Notes under the pieces: model-generated
Databases searched by the model: none
What the model was told of the DNA's origin: nothing
The model's input: the letters and a program-made list of their open reading frames with translations, nothing else
Shown: positions 1 through 8,208 of the stretch, in pieces
Position numbering within the stretch: the stretch's first letter is position 1
How the letters are laid out: each line of letters opens with the position of its first letter
Translations under genes and position numbers: made by a program
Assembly: GCF_007860175.1 (NCBI RefSeq)
Contig: NZ_SJPX01000005.1
Location: forward strand, 682,001 to 746,000
Source: Rubripirellula reticaptiva
GTDB lineage: Bacteria; Planctomycetota; Planctomycetia; Pirellulales; Pirellulaceae
Direction of reading: 5' to 3'
DNA length: 64,000 nucleotides

Positions 1-1236
1 AACATCGCGGCATTCACGGATGTCGCGAAAACTCGAAACATCGCGATGGACATGTTCTATGCCTGCAAGGCGAACAAATGCCGGATGTATCTCGATGAAG
101 CCATTGCGGCCGGGATCGGTGTCGATGTCGCAAGCAGCAACGAGCTAAACGCCGCAATCGAAGCCGGTTTCTCGGGATCACGCATCGCCATCACCGCGAC
201 GTCAAAGCCTGAGATGATGCTTCGCCGTGCAGCAGAGGTGGGCGCGACGATTATTGCAGGAAGCCCCGAAGAACTCAGGCGTGTGGCGGACTTCGCTTCG
301 AGAGCGAGCGCTGAATCGCTGAACATCACGATTCGAATCAGTGGCTTCGCATTCTCCAATCAACGGCACGACTCGCGTTTCGGCATCGATATCTCACAAG
401 TCATGTTCGCAGCGAAAACCGTACGTGTCTCCGGTTTGCACTTTCATCTCGACGGAACCTCCATCGAAGATCGCGTTGCCGCGATTCATCAGACAATCCT
501 GCTTGCCAAATCACTTCGCCAAGCGGGTCACCCGATTGCGTATATCGATATAGGCGGCGGAGCTCCGGTGCAATACCTTGAATCTGAGTCGGACTGGATT
601 GCGTTCCACCATAAACTCGACATTCAACTCGACCGGCAATGGTGTGACGACGAGATCAAGCCGATTATTTTCCCAAACCGTACGTACGGACGTACAAAGA
701 TGGGCCGCAATTTCGTGCAAACCGATCGCAACTACCCGACCTGGCAAGCCGACAGCTCATCAGTCTGGTTAGCAAAGATATTTGACTCTGGTGGAATTGC
801 CGATTCCTTTCGTTCGAACGGATTGCGACTACGGATGCAGCCCGGCCGATCCCTGCTTGAGATGTGCGGCATCACAGTCGCTCGAGTCATCTCGTGCAGC
901 CCCGACAAAGCGGGCGACACCTTTGTGACGCTCGAGATGAATCAAACCAACTGCAAAACCACGTCCGTTGACTTTGCGGTAGATCCCATTCTGGTTCCGC
1001 ACGACAAGAACAATCGCCCGCCGGCGACGACGGGATACCTGGCCGGGAACTACTGTGCCGAAGACGACCTGATCACGCCTCGCCGGATGCGTTTCGACAG
1101 AGGTGTGCAAGCGGGCGACATCTTGGCCTTTCCGAACACCGCCGGCTATCAAATGCACTTTATGGAAAGCCGTGGCCATCAGTTCGACTTGCCAGAAAAC
1201 ATCGCCATCCGCCCGACATCGGACGAACTGGGATAA
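1..1236 (+). CDS. Y4yA-like PLP-dependent decarboxylase/racemase-fold protein (5' partial)
   Basis: The reading frame is open to base 1, so the N-terminus lies outside the window; the ATG at 46 falls inside the domain. FYACKANK carries the expected PLP-binding lysine of fold-III decarboxylases. It is followed by GVDVAS, a GLHFHLDGTS segment, DIGGG, the phosphate-binding PGRSLLE region, GNYCAEDDL with the cysteine that completes the active site at the dimer interface, and NTAGYQMHF near the end. The HFHLDG and NTAGYQM signatures fit the Y4yA-like branch better than classical ornithine or diaminopimelate decarboxylase, whose substrate is unknown to me. It ends 5 bases from a convergent esterase gene. 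The family is confident; the substrate is not. Confidence 0.8.
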   Translation, partial: NIAAFTDVAKTRNIAMDMFYACKANKCRMYLDEAIAAGIGVDVASSNELNAAIEAGFSGSRIAITATSKPEMMLRRAAEVGATIIAGSPEELRRVADFASRASAESLNITIRISGFAFSNQRHDSRFGIDISQVMFAAKTVRVSGLHFHLDGTSIEDRVAAIHQTILLAKSLRQAGHPIAYIDIGGGAPVQYLESESDWIAFHHKLDIQLDRQWCDDEIKPIIFPNRTYGRTKMGRNFVQTDRNYPTWQADSSSVWLAKIFDSGGIADSFRSNGLRLRMQPGRSLLEMCGITVARVISCSPDKAGDTFVTLEMNQTNCKTTSVDFAVDPILVPHDKNNRPPATTGYLAGNYCAEDDLITPRRMRFDRGVQAGDILAFPNTAGYQMHFMESRGHQFDLPENIAIRPTSDELG

Positions 1237-1241
1237 AGATG

Positions 1242-2249
1242 CTATTTGGCTGCGGCGCGTTTTTCGACGTCTTTGGCCGCCTTCGTTTTCTCGCCTGGCG
1301 CAGCGAGGAATCCAAGATCATCAAGCCACTCATTCATCCGCTGTGGCCAAGTACCAAACGGAATACCGCCTCGATCGCCAATGGAACCGCCGTGCCCGCC
1401 CCGCGCGTAGATGTGCATTTCGAGATTCGGAATCCCTGCTCGGAGCATCGGCGAGAAATACTCGTCGGCCCAAATCGCGTGGACCCTATCATCGACTCCC
1501 GCGCAAACAATGAAGCTAGGCGGCGCGTTCGCAGGGATTGCAGTTTCCGGCTCGCGAGTGAACGGCGTGGGGCCCGGGTAAACCAAACCGACAAAGTCAG
1601 GACGTGGCGAAACACGAGCCAGTGGATCGGAAGGTTCGCTGTGTTTGCTTTGAAAGTCATCAAAGAACAACGCGGCCGGCGCGGCCAATTCGGCGCCGGC
1701 TGAAAAACCAACGAAGCCAATTTTGTCGGGGTCCAACTTCCACTCGGCGGCGTGATCGCGAACGATGCGTATCGCTTGGAATGCGTCGCGGACGGCGTCG
1801 GTGGTTGGTTCATATCCGTCGACCCGAAGTCGATTGCGCAGCACGATGGTTGACACACCTTGCGTCGCAAAGAACGGCACCAGATCCAACCCCTCGGGCC
1901 CCAACCAAAGGATTTTGTGCCCACCACCTGGTGCAACGATCACCGCGGCGCCGTTGCGTTGGCGATCTTCGGCTAGATGCACTTCAATCGTTGGATTGTG
2001 GACATTGAGCGTATTGAGCAATCGATCGTAGTTACCCGTCGTGTTGTACTTCTCGGCTTCATGAACACGATCTGCATTCAACGCAGACGAATCGCCCGGA
2101 TACAACGACAACACGATTCCGCCCGGTAACGCAGCCTCAGGAACAAATGGCCCATCGGCCGCGGTCCGCACGCGACTCGCCCCAATGTCTTGAGCCAAAC
2201 AAACGGATGAACAAAGAACCCAAGCCACCAACGCAAATCGGATTGTCAT
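1242..2249 (-). CDS. Secreted alpha/beta-hydrolase (esterase/lipase type)
   Basis: This 335-residue protein has a signal peptide (MTIRFALVAWVLCSSVCLAQ). The hydrolase fold is marked by the oxyanion segment VAPGGGH and the nucleophile elbow GFSAG. A likely catalytic aspartate lies in CAGVDDRVH, and the histidine in ARGGHGG. Such proteins in planctomycetes are usually annotated as acetyl-xylan esterase or BD-FAE-like carbohydrate esterases; the substrate cannot be read from the sequence. It would act outside the cytoplasmic membrane. The C-terminus is lysine/alanine-rich. It converges on the decarboxylase gene with 5 bases between stops. Confidence 0.82.
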   Translation of the reverse strand: MTIRFALVAWVLCSSVCLAQDIGASRVRTAADGPFVPEAALPGGIVLSLYPGDSSALNADRVHEAEKYNTTGNYDRLLNTLNVHNPTIEVHLAEDRQRNGAAVIVAPGGGHKILWLGPEGLDLVPFFATQGVSTIVLRNRLRVDGYEPTTDAVRDAFQAIRIVRDHAAEWKLDPDKIGFVGFSAGAELAAPAALFFDDFQSKHSEPSDPLARVSPRPDFVGLVYPGPTPFTREPETAIPANAPPSFIVCAGVDDRVHAIWADEYFSPMLRAGIPNLEMHIYARGGHGGSIGDRGGIPFGTWPQRMNEWLDDLGFLAAPGEKTKAAKDVEKRAAAK

Positions 2250-2551
2250 TTGGTTTCGATCAAAGAAAGGAAGGAGAAGTTTCCTGAGGCAACGCGTTTC
2301 ACTGTCCCATTAGATCTTTAAACTTGGCGCCGACACAACTCATTCGATGGAAAGCAAACCGGTTCGCTCTGAGCGTCTTAGTACCGAAGCGTCATCGCAC
2401 CGCAACAAGACTGCAATTGCCAAGCGGCAAACAGAGTTAGATGGGTACAAAAAAAAAGAGACAGCCTGCATTTCAATGCGAGCCATCTCTTGTTTTGATC
2501 CGTGCGAGGAACAGGTCATCCTCCGAAGAGGATCTGGGTCCTGAACCGTTA
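2250..2551. other. Intergenic region with no gene seen, containing a terminator
   Basis: This stretch separates the esterase gene from the Cys-rich protein gene, both on the minus strand. It holds a strong hairpin plus T-tract (2449-2490, minus). The remainder presumably contains the esterase promoter. Open frames on the plus strand here are short and have no recognisable features. Confidence 0.5.
2449..2490 (-). terminator. Rho-independent terminator of the Cys-rich protein gene
   Basis: Read on the minus strand, a stem of about 16 positions (AGAGATGGCTCGCATT pairing, with a few wobbles and one mismatch, with AATGCAGGCTGTCTCT) closes a GAA loop. It runs directly into about nine T residues. 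It lies about 60 bases past the stop codon at 2552. Confidence 0.8.
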
Positions 2552-2962
2552 TTAGCAACCGCAAGGAGCGGCGACTGGTGCACAGCAGCTTTGACGAGCA
2601 GCGCGACGATCGCGAAGCTTTTGGATCAACTTGCAGCCTTTGCGAGGAGCTTCGCAGCAAGTTGGTGCTGGTTCTGGGCAGCAAACTGGTGCTGGTGCAC
2701 AAACAGGTTCTGGTGCACAGCAAACTGGTTCTGGAGCGCAAACAGGAGCTGGTGCAGGTGCACAGCAAACTGGTTCTGGAGCGCAAACAGGTGCAGGAGC
2801 TTCGCAGCAAACTGGTTCTGGAGCACAGGTTGGAGCACATGCTGGTGCACAAGCATCAGCCTTGCAACGACCGAACAACTTGCCGAAGCAACCGGCGTCC
2901 GAGTTGGGAGCCACGATGGTACCGACCAAAGCGAACATCGCAAACAAAACAATCGACTTCAT
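2552..2962 (-). CDS. Small secreted cysteine/proline/alanine-rich repeat protein
   Basis: The 136-residue product starts with a signal peptide (MKSIVLFAMFALVGTIVAPNSDAG). The body is a degenerate repeat of APEPVCC / APAPVCAPEPVCC type, then a short basic segment (KLIQKLRDRRAARQ) and a cysteine-rich tail. I count 23 cysteines, many as CC pairs. The gene is supported by an AGGAGG ribosome site just before the ATG and by a terminator after it, which favours it over the long open frames on the opposite strand. I do not recognise a function. An extracytoplasmic structural, metal-binding or disulfide-crosslinked wall or matrix protein is possible, but that is inference from composition. Confidence 0.8.
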   Translation of the reverse strand: MKSIVLFAMFALVGTIVAPNSDAGCFGKLFGRCKADACAPACAPTCAPEPVCCEAPAPVCAPEPVCCAPAPAPVCAPEPVCCAPEPVCAPAPVCCPEPAPTCCEAPRKGCKLIQKLRDRRAARQSCCAPVAAPCGC

Positions 2963-2967
2963 TTCTG

Positions 2968-2974
2968 CCTCCTA
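2968..2974 (-). promoter_or_regulatory. Strong Shine-Dalgarno site of the Cys-rich protein gene
   Basis: TAGGAGG on the minus strand sits 5 bases before the ATG at 2962. Such a clear site is unusual in this window and supports both the start and high expression. Confidence 0.75.
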
Positions 2975-3154
2975 GGGGCTGAAAAAGGGTTGTGAAGTGC
3001 GGATTCTAGGGATCAAACAGAATGCAGCAACTAGGCAACCTAGGAACCTAGCCACTTCGCGGAGAAAAAAACCCGTTTTCGACCGTTCTGGTGATATTTT
3101 GCACACTAAATTGAAAGCATTTCTCTTGACTATTCGCCCAAACAGCCTCCAGAT

Positions 3155-3598
3155 CTAGTTTTTTCCGCTTTTTCGAGTGGTCATACCATCAGCGACCGCC
3201 AGTCCGCCAAAAACCAACATGATTCCGCCGTTGATCGCAATCACAATGGCTGGCTCGCCAATCCCCAAAATCAGCATCAAACCTGTCACCGCCCCCTGAC
3301 CGAACATCGCCAATAACGACCACCGAAACGTTTTTTGGCGGCGCAGTGCGATCATGACGGGTGCCATCCAAACGCCGGGAACGTTCAACAGGAAGCACAT
3401 GCCGCCTTGCCGGTCCACATTACCGGCACGCAGCAACACGACCGTAAACGTGACAAAACCGATCGCCGCCACAGTCGTCAGCAACAGCAACACCCAGCGC
3501 CGGCGTGGATCATCAGTCTCAGTCTTTCGAAGCACGTCACGCAGTAACGTCGAATCTTCGTCGATCGGGCTGGGCGGGACATAGGGATTTGCAACCAT
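3155..3598 (-). CDS. Small integral membrane protein, unknown function
   Basis: This 147-residue protein has a hydrophilic N-terminus (MVANPYVPPSPIDEDS) and then about four hydrophobic segments: WVLLLLTTVAAIGFVTFTVV, a segment around FLLNVPGVWMAPVMIAL, LLAMFGQGAVTGLMLILGI, and IVIAINGGIMLVFGGLAV. It ends with a short basic tail. I do not recognise a family. It stands alone between the Cys-rich protein gene and the GH43-like gene, in the same direction as both. Confidence 0.65.
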   Translation of the reverse strand: MVANPYVPPSPIDEDSTLLRDVLRKTETDDPRRRWVLLLLTTVAAIGFVTFTVVLLRAGNVDRQGGMCFLLNVPGVWMAPVMIALRRQKTFRWSLLAMFGQGAVTGLMLILGIGEPAIVIAINGGIMLVFGGLAVADGMTTRKSGKN

Positions 3599-3683
3599 CT
3601 CGAGTCCATTTCACTGCTTCGCAAACTTGCCAATGCGGCCAAGTTCATCAATGCCGACGGGCATTTGAGTCTCTCGCACGGTC

Positions 3684-5366
3684 TCAAAGCGACTTGAAAG
3701 ACCACTCTCGAAACGTGGCGTCCGTGTCGACAACGCGCAGCCCAGCTTTGCCTGATCTGTATTGATCGTCTTGCACTTTCAACTTAACGGTGTCGTTGTG
3801 AACGACCGCAATCTCATCACCAACAATCCGGACGGCAAGCCGCTGCGGTATCGATGGATCGAACGTGCAATCGACTCGCGCTAGCTCGGTCCACTTTTTC
3901 CCGTCCATCTTGCCGACGACCAGCAAACTCGTTTTCGGAACCAGTCCGGCAAAGTAACCTCGCTGGGCGTCGTAGCCGATTGAAACCGCGGAGCATCGAA
4001 ACAAGATGCCCGCGTCACGTGACTGGGTTTGACCTTGAAAATCGATGACCACCGAAATCTCAGCATCGTCCGCAACCGCTCGATTGAACACGACCTTTTC
4101 GCCGCTGCGATATTCGTTGATCGGGACCCCAGGTCGGGCACCCAATTGAATCTCATCCTTCGTAGCCGCATAGAATTGGTGGTGGCCGTAATAGCTGAAA
4201 CCGTCCGTCTTGGGCGACTTTTCGCTTGACGATTCGCCCGATGGGCGATGCAGAATCGATCCGGTAGCGACAGGTTTTCCAAAAACAGGAAAGCCTTGCT
4301 CGTCCACGTTCATTGGCTGCACAAAAATCGCTCGACGCCAACCCGGTTCGCGATCTCGCTTGGCATGGAACACATGCCACCACTGTTTATCGTCAAGCGA
4401 GCGGACGAAACAGGAATGCCCAACGCCGTACGTCGACTCACTGCTCTCGAACACCGGATCAGGACGCTTCTTCCACGATTCAGAGTTCAGTGGATCGTCG
4501 CCCCGCAGTTCCAGCATCCCCAGTTTGTAGTTCGGCATCCACGACGCTCCACACGAATACACAATCGCGGTAGCATCGCCGGACTGGAAAACTTGCGGGC
4601 CTTCGTTGAGTCCTTTGGCCGTTGCGTTCGATTCGATACGTTCCCACTGAAAATCATCGTGGTTGCAAATACGGACTCTCGGCCCAACCAATTCGGTCGG
4701 CGACTTCATTTCGGCAATGTACAGATATTGCTGGTCAGTCTTTGGTGCATCCCACCCCGACCAGATTGCATAGCGGCGCTGGTCATATTCCAGCACGGTC
4801 ATGTCGATGGACCAAAGATTCGGCGAGTCACGATCGCTACCTGCACCGGTCTTCAACGGCCCAATCAATTCGTATTCACTCAGCACGTCAGCAGTCGCTG
4901 ACCGCAAGACATAAGTCTTGTGATTTTCGTTGTTGCCATCCGAAGCCGCAAAGTAAATGTGCCAGTGTTCGTCAAGGAAATGCAGTTCGGGGGCCCACAG
5001 TTCTTTCGAGAAGGGGCCGAACGGCGGAGCTGTCCAGACGATGTGCTTCTCGCCCAGCGAAGTTAGCGACGGGCTCTTGTGAATCGCTAGTTCTCGGTTC
5101 CCTTCCGAAAAGCACCACAAATAGCCACCTGACAAAGGGTCGCGAGTCACCCAAGGATCAGCCCCCTCACCAATCGGATTAACAAACAGATTCGACGACA
5201 AAGCGCCGGCAATACTCGCTTCCTGAGCAGTCGCTACGCCAACACCCGCAACAAAACTGATGCCTAAAACCAGAACCATCGCAACAGTGTCGCGCCACCA
5301 ACGCATCAGTGAAAACGCAGTTCCAAGGTTCCGATCAACAATCATCAGTTTCGCCTTCTGGTTCAT
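3684..5366 (-). CDS. Secreted GH43-type glycoside hydrolase with C-terminal beta-sandwich domain
   Basis: The 560-residue product has a hydrophobic export segment near residues 28-48 (VAMVLVLGISFVAGVGVATAQ). The five-bladed propeller of clan GH-F/GH43 follows. The three expected acidic residues can be placed as D in GADPWV (base), D in WSIDMTVLE (pKa modulator) and E in LNEGPQVF (acid). The last 170 residues look like a beta-sandwich ending in GKAGLRVVDTDATFREW, as in LamG/GH43 C-terminal modules. Arabinan or xylan side chains are usual substrates, but specificity is not readable. The start could be any of several in-frame methionines before the export segment. Together with GH30, sulfatase and esterase genes nearby, it points to polysaccharide degradation. 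Confidence 0.78.
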   Translation of the reverse strand: MNQKAKLMIVDRNLGTAFSLMRWWRDTVAMVLVLGISFVAGVGVATAQEASIAGALSSNLFVNPIGEGADPWVTRDPLSGGYLWCFSEGNRELAIHKSPSLTSLGEKHIVWTAPPFGPFSKELWAPELHFLDEHWHIYFAASDGNNENHKTYVLRSATADVLSEYELIGPLKTGAGSDRDSPNLWSIDMTVLEYDQRRYAIWSGWDAPKTDQQYLYIAEMKSPTELVGPRVRICNHDDFQWERIESNATAKGLNEGPQVFQSGDATAIVYSCGASWMPNYKLGMLELRGDDPLNSESWKKRPDPVFESSESTYGVGHSCFVRSLDDKQWWHVFHAKRDREPGWRRAIFVQPMNVDEQGFPVFGKPVATGSILHRPSGESSSEKSPKTDGFSYYGHHQFYAATKDEIQLGARPGVPINEYRSGEKVVFNRAVADDAEISVVIDFQGQTQSRDAGILFRCSAVSIGYDAQRGYFAGLVPKTSLLVVGKMDGKKWTELARVDCTFDPSIPQRLAVRIVGDEIAVVHNDTVKLKVQDDQYRSGKAGLRVVDTDATFREWSFKSL

Positions 5367-5599
5367 TTTTGGTCTTCAAGTCGTCTCAGCCCGGCGCGAC
5401 AAACGTAAGCAGCAAGCAAAGTGGGGCGGTTGATCGCACCATCGATCGTCTAGATTACTACAACATTCGTCGCAAAATTCTCAGAGAGCTTCGCGAGCCA
5501 ACGAAGACGACAAGGAAAACCTCTGCAATTTTCCATGTGAACAAATGCGAGACTTGCTGGCACCGTGTTCACGCAAATCTACCGCTCGGCCGGCATGCC

Positions 5600-6148
5600 C
5601 TAGAGCTTGCCTTCCACACCCAGGTCGTGGAAGAAGTGCGAAACCTTGTCTTGGTTTTCCAGTAGCCAATCGATCGACGGTTCACACGCGATGGCCTTGG
5701 CGATCGCTTTGACAGTCGCTTCGCGGTGAATGCGAAACAACTCTTGATGGTCGACTTTTTCGACCTTCAAGACACCGGGGTCCAACCAAACCGAATAGAT
5801 GATGCCTAGATCGTTGGCTTTTTCTTTGGGAATGTGCCCGGCGCGGACAGCGTCCAAAACGCCGTTGGCGATGCCAGCCTGGACGCTGCCCATCAGGATG
5901 TTGGTGTAACGGGAATTTTTGACGGTCACTTTGCTGACCATCAAGGTGACCGGACGGACTTGCACGTCGCTGTTCAAAATTGCGAACACACGGGTATGTC
6001 CTTTGACCTGATCACCGACCAACGTCGCAAGTGCCTGACCAACGGGGCCGTCGAGTTCGCCGATCACGATTTCGGGTTCGGCACATAAGTATTCGGCATC
6101 GCCTTCGACGAGGGCTTCACCGGTTCGCATCACGATTCGTTGGTTCAT
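5600..6148 (-). CDS. Formaldehyde-activating enzyme (Fae) homologue, divergent active site
   Basis: The 182-residue protein aligns by eye with Fae, which condenses formaldehyde with tetrahydromethanopterin. Matching segments are GEALVEGD, EIVIG, the TLMVSKVTVKNSRY block (Fae TLMFNKVTI), GIANGVLDAVRAGHIPKEKANDLGI, and the late RIHREATVKAIAKAI helix. At the place of the catalytic histidine of Fae (consensus VAHIDLIIG), this protein reads CAEPEIVIG, so glutamate seems to replace histidine. H4MPT-linked C1 genes are known from planctomycetes, so Fae paralogues are expected. Whether this one is active on formaldehyde is doubtful. No other C1 genes are in the window. Confidence 0.8.
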   Translation of the reverse strand: MNQRIVMRTGEALVEGDAEYLCAEPEIVIGELDGPVGQALATLVGDQVKGHTRVFAILNSDVQVRPVTLMVSKVTVKNSRYTNILMGSVQAGIANGVLDAVRAGHIPKEKANDLGIIYSVWLDPGVLKVEKVDHQELFRIHREATVKAIAKAIACEPSIDWLLENQDKVSHFFHDLGVEGKL

Positions 6149-6304
6149 ATTTGGGCATGCCGCGGGAGAGAAAACAGGGGCCTGTCGTGCGGCGAATCCA
6201 CGCCGCGCCGAGAATCATACAACCAACTCACTTGATTTGGCAGATGAATCTCGTCTGTCCAAAAATTCGTTCTCTACGCGGGACCACAGCCTCCTTTCTG
6301 CGAA

Positions 6305-6898
6305 CTACAGCATCATCTTGGGCAGTCGTTGAAATCGGCATCTGCGAACGGCGAAGCCAACCGTGGCGACCAACAGCAATGCCATCGACGACGCTTCAGG
6401 AACTGCCACGGTGTTGGAAACCACAAAAACAGCCCCGTTCAACTTGCTACTAACCAAGAGCTCTCTTAGGGGCGAAACCCCGAATCGAAAGTCGCTTCGT
6501 GTTACCGGGTTCGAGGGCGTGCATCCCAGGTAACTTGGGTCACCAAACAGTTCAGCAAACGTATTGAAATTTACCGTTGCGGTGCTTTCATCATCATCAT
6601 GGTCAAAAGCCAACATGAACTGATTGTGATCGTCGAGCCAGGTGAGTTGATCGACGGCCTCGCCCGCTTCGAGTGAAGTTTTTTGCGTCAGCAAGTTTTC
6701 CAGCGAGACACTGTACAGTTGGCCGCCCGGTGCCACCGAATTGCCGGCAAAATTACCGTAAAAATACTCGCCATTGATGACCGGACCACCAGCGATGCTG
6801 ATCAAATTGTTGTCCATTGGATCGTTGTGGCCGAGTTGCAGCGCTGGATAGATGAAGGTCTTTCCTTCGTCATTCCCCGTTAGCAACATTTGATTCAC
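6305..6898 (-). pseudogene. C-terminal remnant of a PEP-CTERM protein, possibly sugar-dehydrogenase-like
   Basis: The 197-residue frame starts 11 bases after the DUF1501 stop and has no signal peptide. It ends with a PEP-CTERM-type anchor: VPEASS, a hydrophobic stretch (MALLLVATVGFAV) and a basic tail (RRCRFQR). PEP-CTERM proteins need an export signal, so the missing N-terminus suggests a truncated gene. The segment GEYFYGNFAGN...GQLYSVSLENLL resembles the last blade of PQQ-type sugar/sorbosone dehydrogenases (GKYLFGDF...GRLFYV), but this is a weak match. It could instead be a short, non-exported protein translated by read-through from the upstream gene. Confidence 0.6.
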
Positions 6899-6909
6899 TC
6901 GCTAAAGTC

Positions 6910-8208
6910 TCAGGTGAACAGCGATGCGATCGGGGCGCCTCGGTCGGTGATTGGGACCGGACGATCACCGTCGTACAACGATTTGCCAGGATCGATGCCA
7001 AGGGCTGCGTGTATGGTCGCAAAGAAGTCTGGCACGGAAACGGGTGATTCGACGATGGATTGCGATAACTCGTCCGTGACGCCGTACGCGCCGACGTGAT
7101 TCAATCCGCCACCAGCCAAAACACAAGTGAATGTTTTGCCTTGGTGTCCGCGCCCGCCACCGGAATCAAAACCAGCAGGACGACCAAATTCCGTCGTGAC
7201 CACAATCAACGTGTCATCCAACATCGACTTGGATTGCAAGTCATCAATCAACGTAGCCATCGCGATGTCCAGCTCTGATATCAGTTGGTGCTGTTTTTGA
7301 ATGCCGTCGTTATGGACATCCCATCCGGTTCCGTTGAGGAAATTTAGATTGTGCGAAACTTCGACAAATCGGACGCCTCGCTGGATCAGCCGCCGGGCCA
7401 GCAAACAGCGTTGCCCAAATTCGCCACCGAATTGATTCCGCAGGTCATCTGGTTCGCGATCGAGCTGGAAGACACGGTTGAATTCAGGACCAGAAAGCCG
7501 CAGAGATTGTTCCAAGGCGGAATCGTAATCGGCCATCTTTTCGTCGCCGGCAAAACGTTTGCTGGCGGACAAACGCGTCTGTGCAAGCAACTTTTCACGC
7601 GTCGATTGGCGATCAGCGTCGACGCCGTGGGGCAATGACAGTCCCGCGGGGCCACGCCGAGTGTCGGTCAAATACAAATAGCCAGACTGTGCACCCAAGA
7701 AACCGGGTCCGCGTGTGACGTTGGGATAACCGATCAGAACATACGGCGGAACGCCCTCGGCCGCCGCGTCCAACTGGTTGGCAATGACACTGCCCAGCGA
7801 CGGGTATGTCACCGTACCGGTCACAATGCGACCGGTGTGCATCCGGTTAGTCGCCGCGGCGTGTTCGTCGATGACGTCATGATGCACGGTGCGCACGGCC
7901 GTGACGCGGTCCATTCGAGGTGCCAATTGCGACAGATGTTCGCAAACCGAGACGCCAGCAACCGCAGTGTCAATCGACTTATAGAGCGAACCGGGCTTCT
8001 TCGCCTTTGGGTCACCGACGCGTTTCGGGTCAAACGTATCGATCTGGCCCATGCCGCCACCGAGCCAAATGGAAATGACATGCTTGGCTTTGCCTCGTGG
8101 CATTACCGGTCCGGACGCATCGGTCGTTCGCGTCAATGACAAGCTTGTTGCGGCTGCCGCGGCGGCACCCATCCAATGTCGACGATTCAATTCGTTCATG
8201 GTAGCCAC
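6910..8208 (-). CDS. DUF1501 protein with Tat-type signal
   Basis: The 432-residue protein opens with a twin-arginine motif ([18 protein letters not shown]). It has the DUF1501 core: [17 protein letters not shown], a run of conserved HTG-type residues ([16 protein letters not shown]), [21 protein letters not shown] and [12 protein letters not shown]1501 has an alkaline-phosphatase/sulfatase-like fold and is almost always paired with DUF1549/DUF1553 proteins in planctomycetes; the biochemical role is unknown. The start overlaps the end of the upstream DUF1549/1553 gene by 13 bases, so the two are translationally linked. This pair parallels the one at 26.0-29.0 kb but has no sigma factor. Confidence 0.88.
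   Translation of the reverse strand: MATMNELNRRHWMGAAAAAATSLSLTRTTDASGPVMPRGKAKHVISIWLGGGMGQIDTFDPKRVGDPKAKKPGSLYKSIDTAVAGVSVCEHLSQLAPRMDRVTAVRTVHHDVIDEHAAATNRMHTGRIVTGTVTYPSLGSVIANQLDAAAEGVPPYVLIGYPNVTRGPGFLGAQSGYLYLTDTRRGPAGLSLPHGVDADRQSTREKLLAQTRLSASKRFAGDEKMADYDSALEQSLRLSGPEFNRVFQLDREPDDLRNQFGGEFGQRCLLARRLIQRGVRFVEVSHNLNFLNGTGWDVHNDGIQKQHQLISELDIAMATLIDDLQSKSMLDDTLIVVTTEFGRPAGFDSGGGRGHQGKTFTCVLAGGGLNHVGAYGVTDELSQSIVESPVSVPDFFATIHAALGIDPGKSLYDGDRPVPITDRGAPIASLFT

Noticed and set aside
2340-2982. Several open frames on both strands over the Cys-rich repeat, including a plus-strand frame with QTGSGAQ repeats (2631-2975)
   Set aside because: They mirror the repeat of the minus-strand gene, which alone has a signal peptide, ribosome site and terminator.
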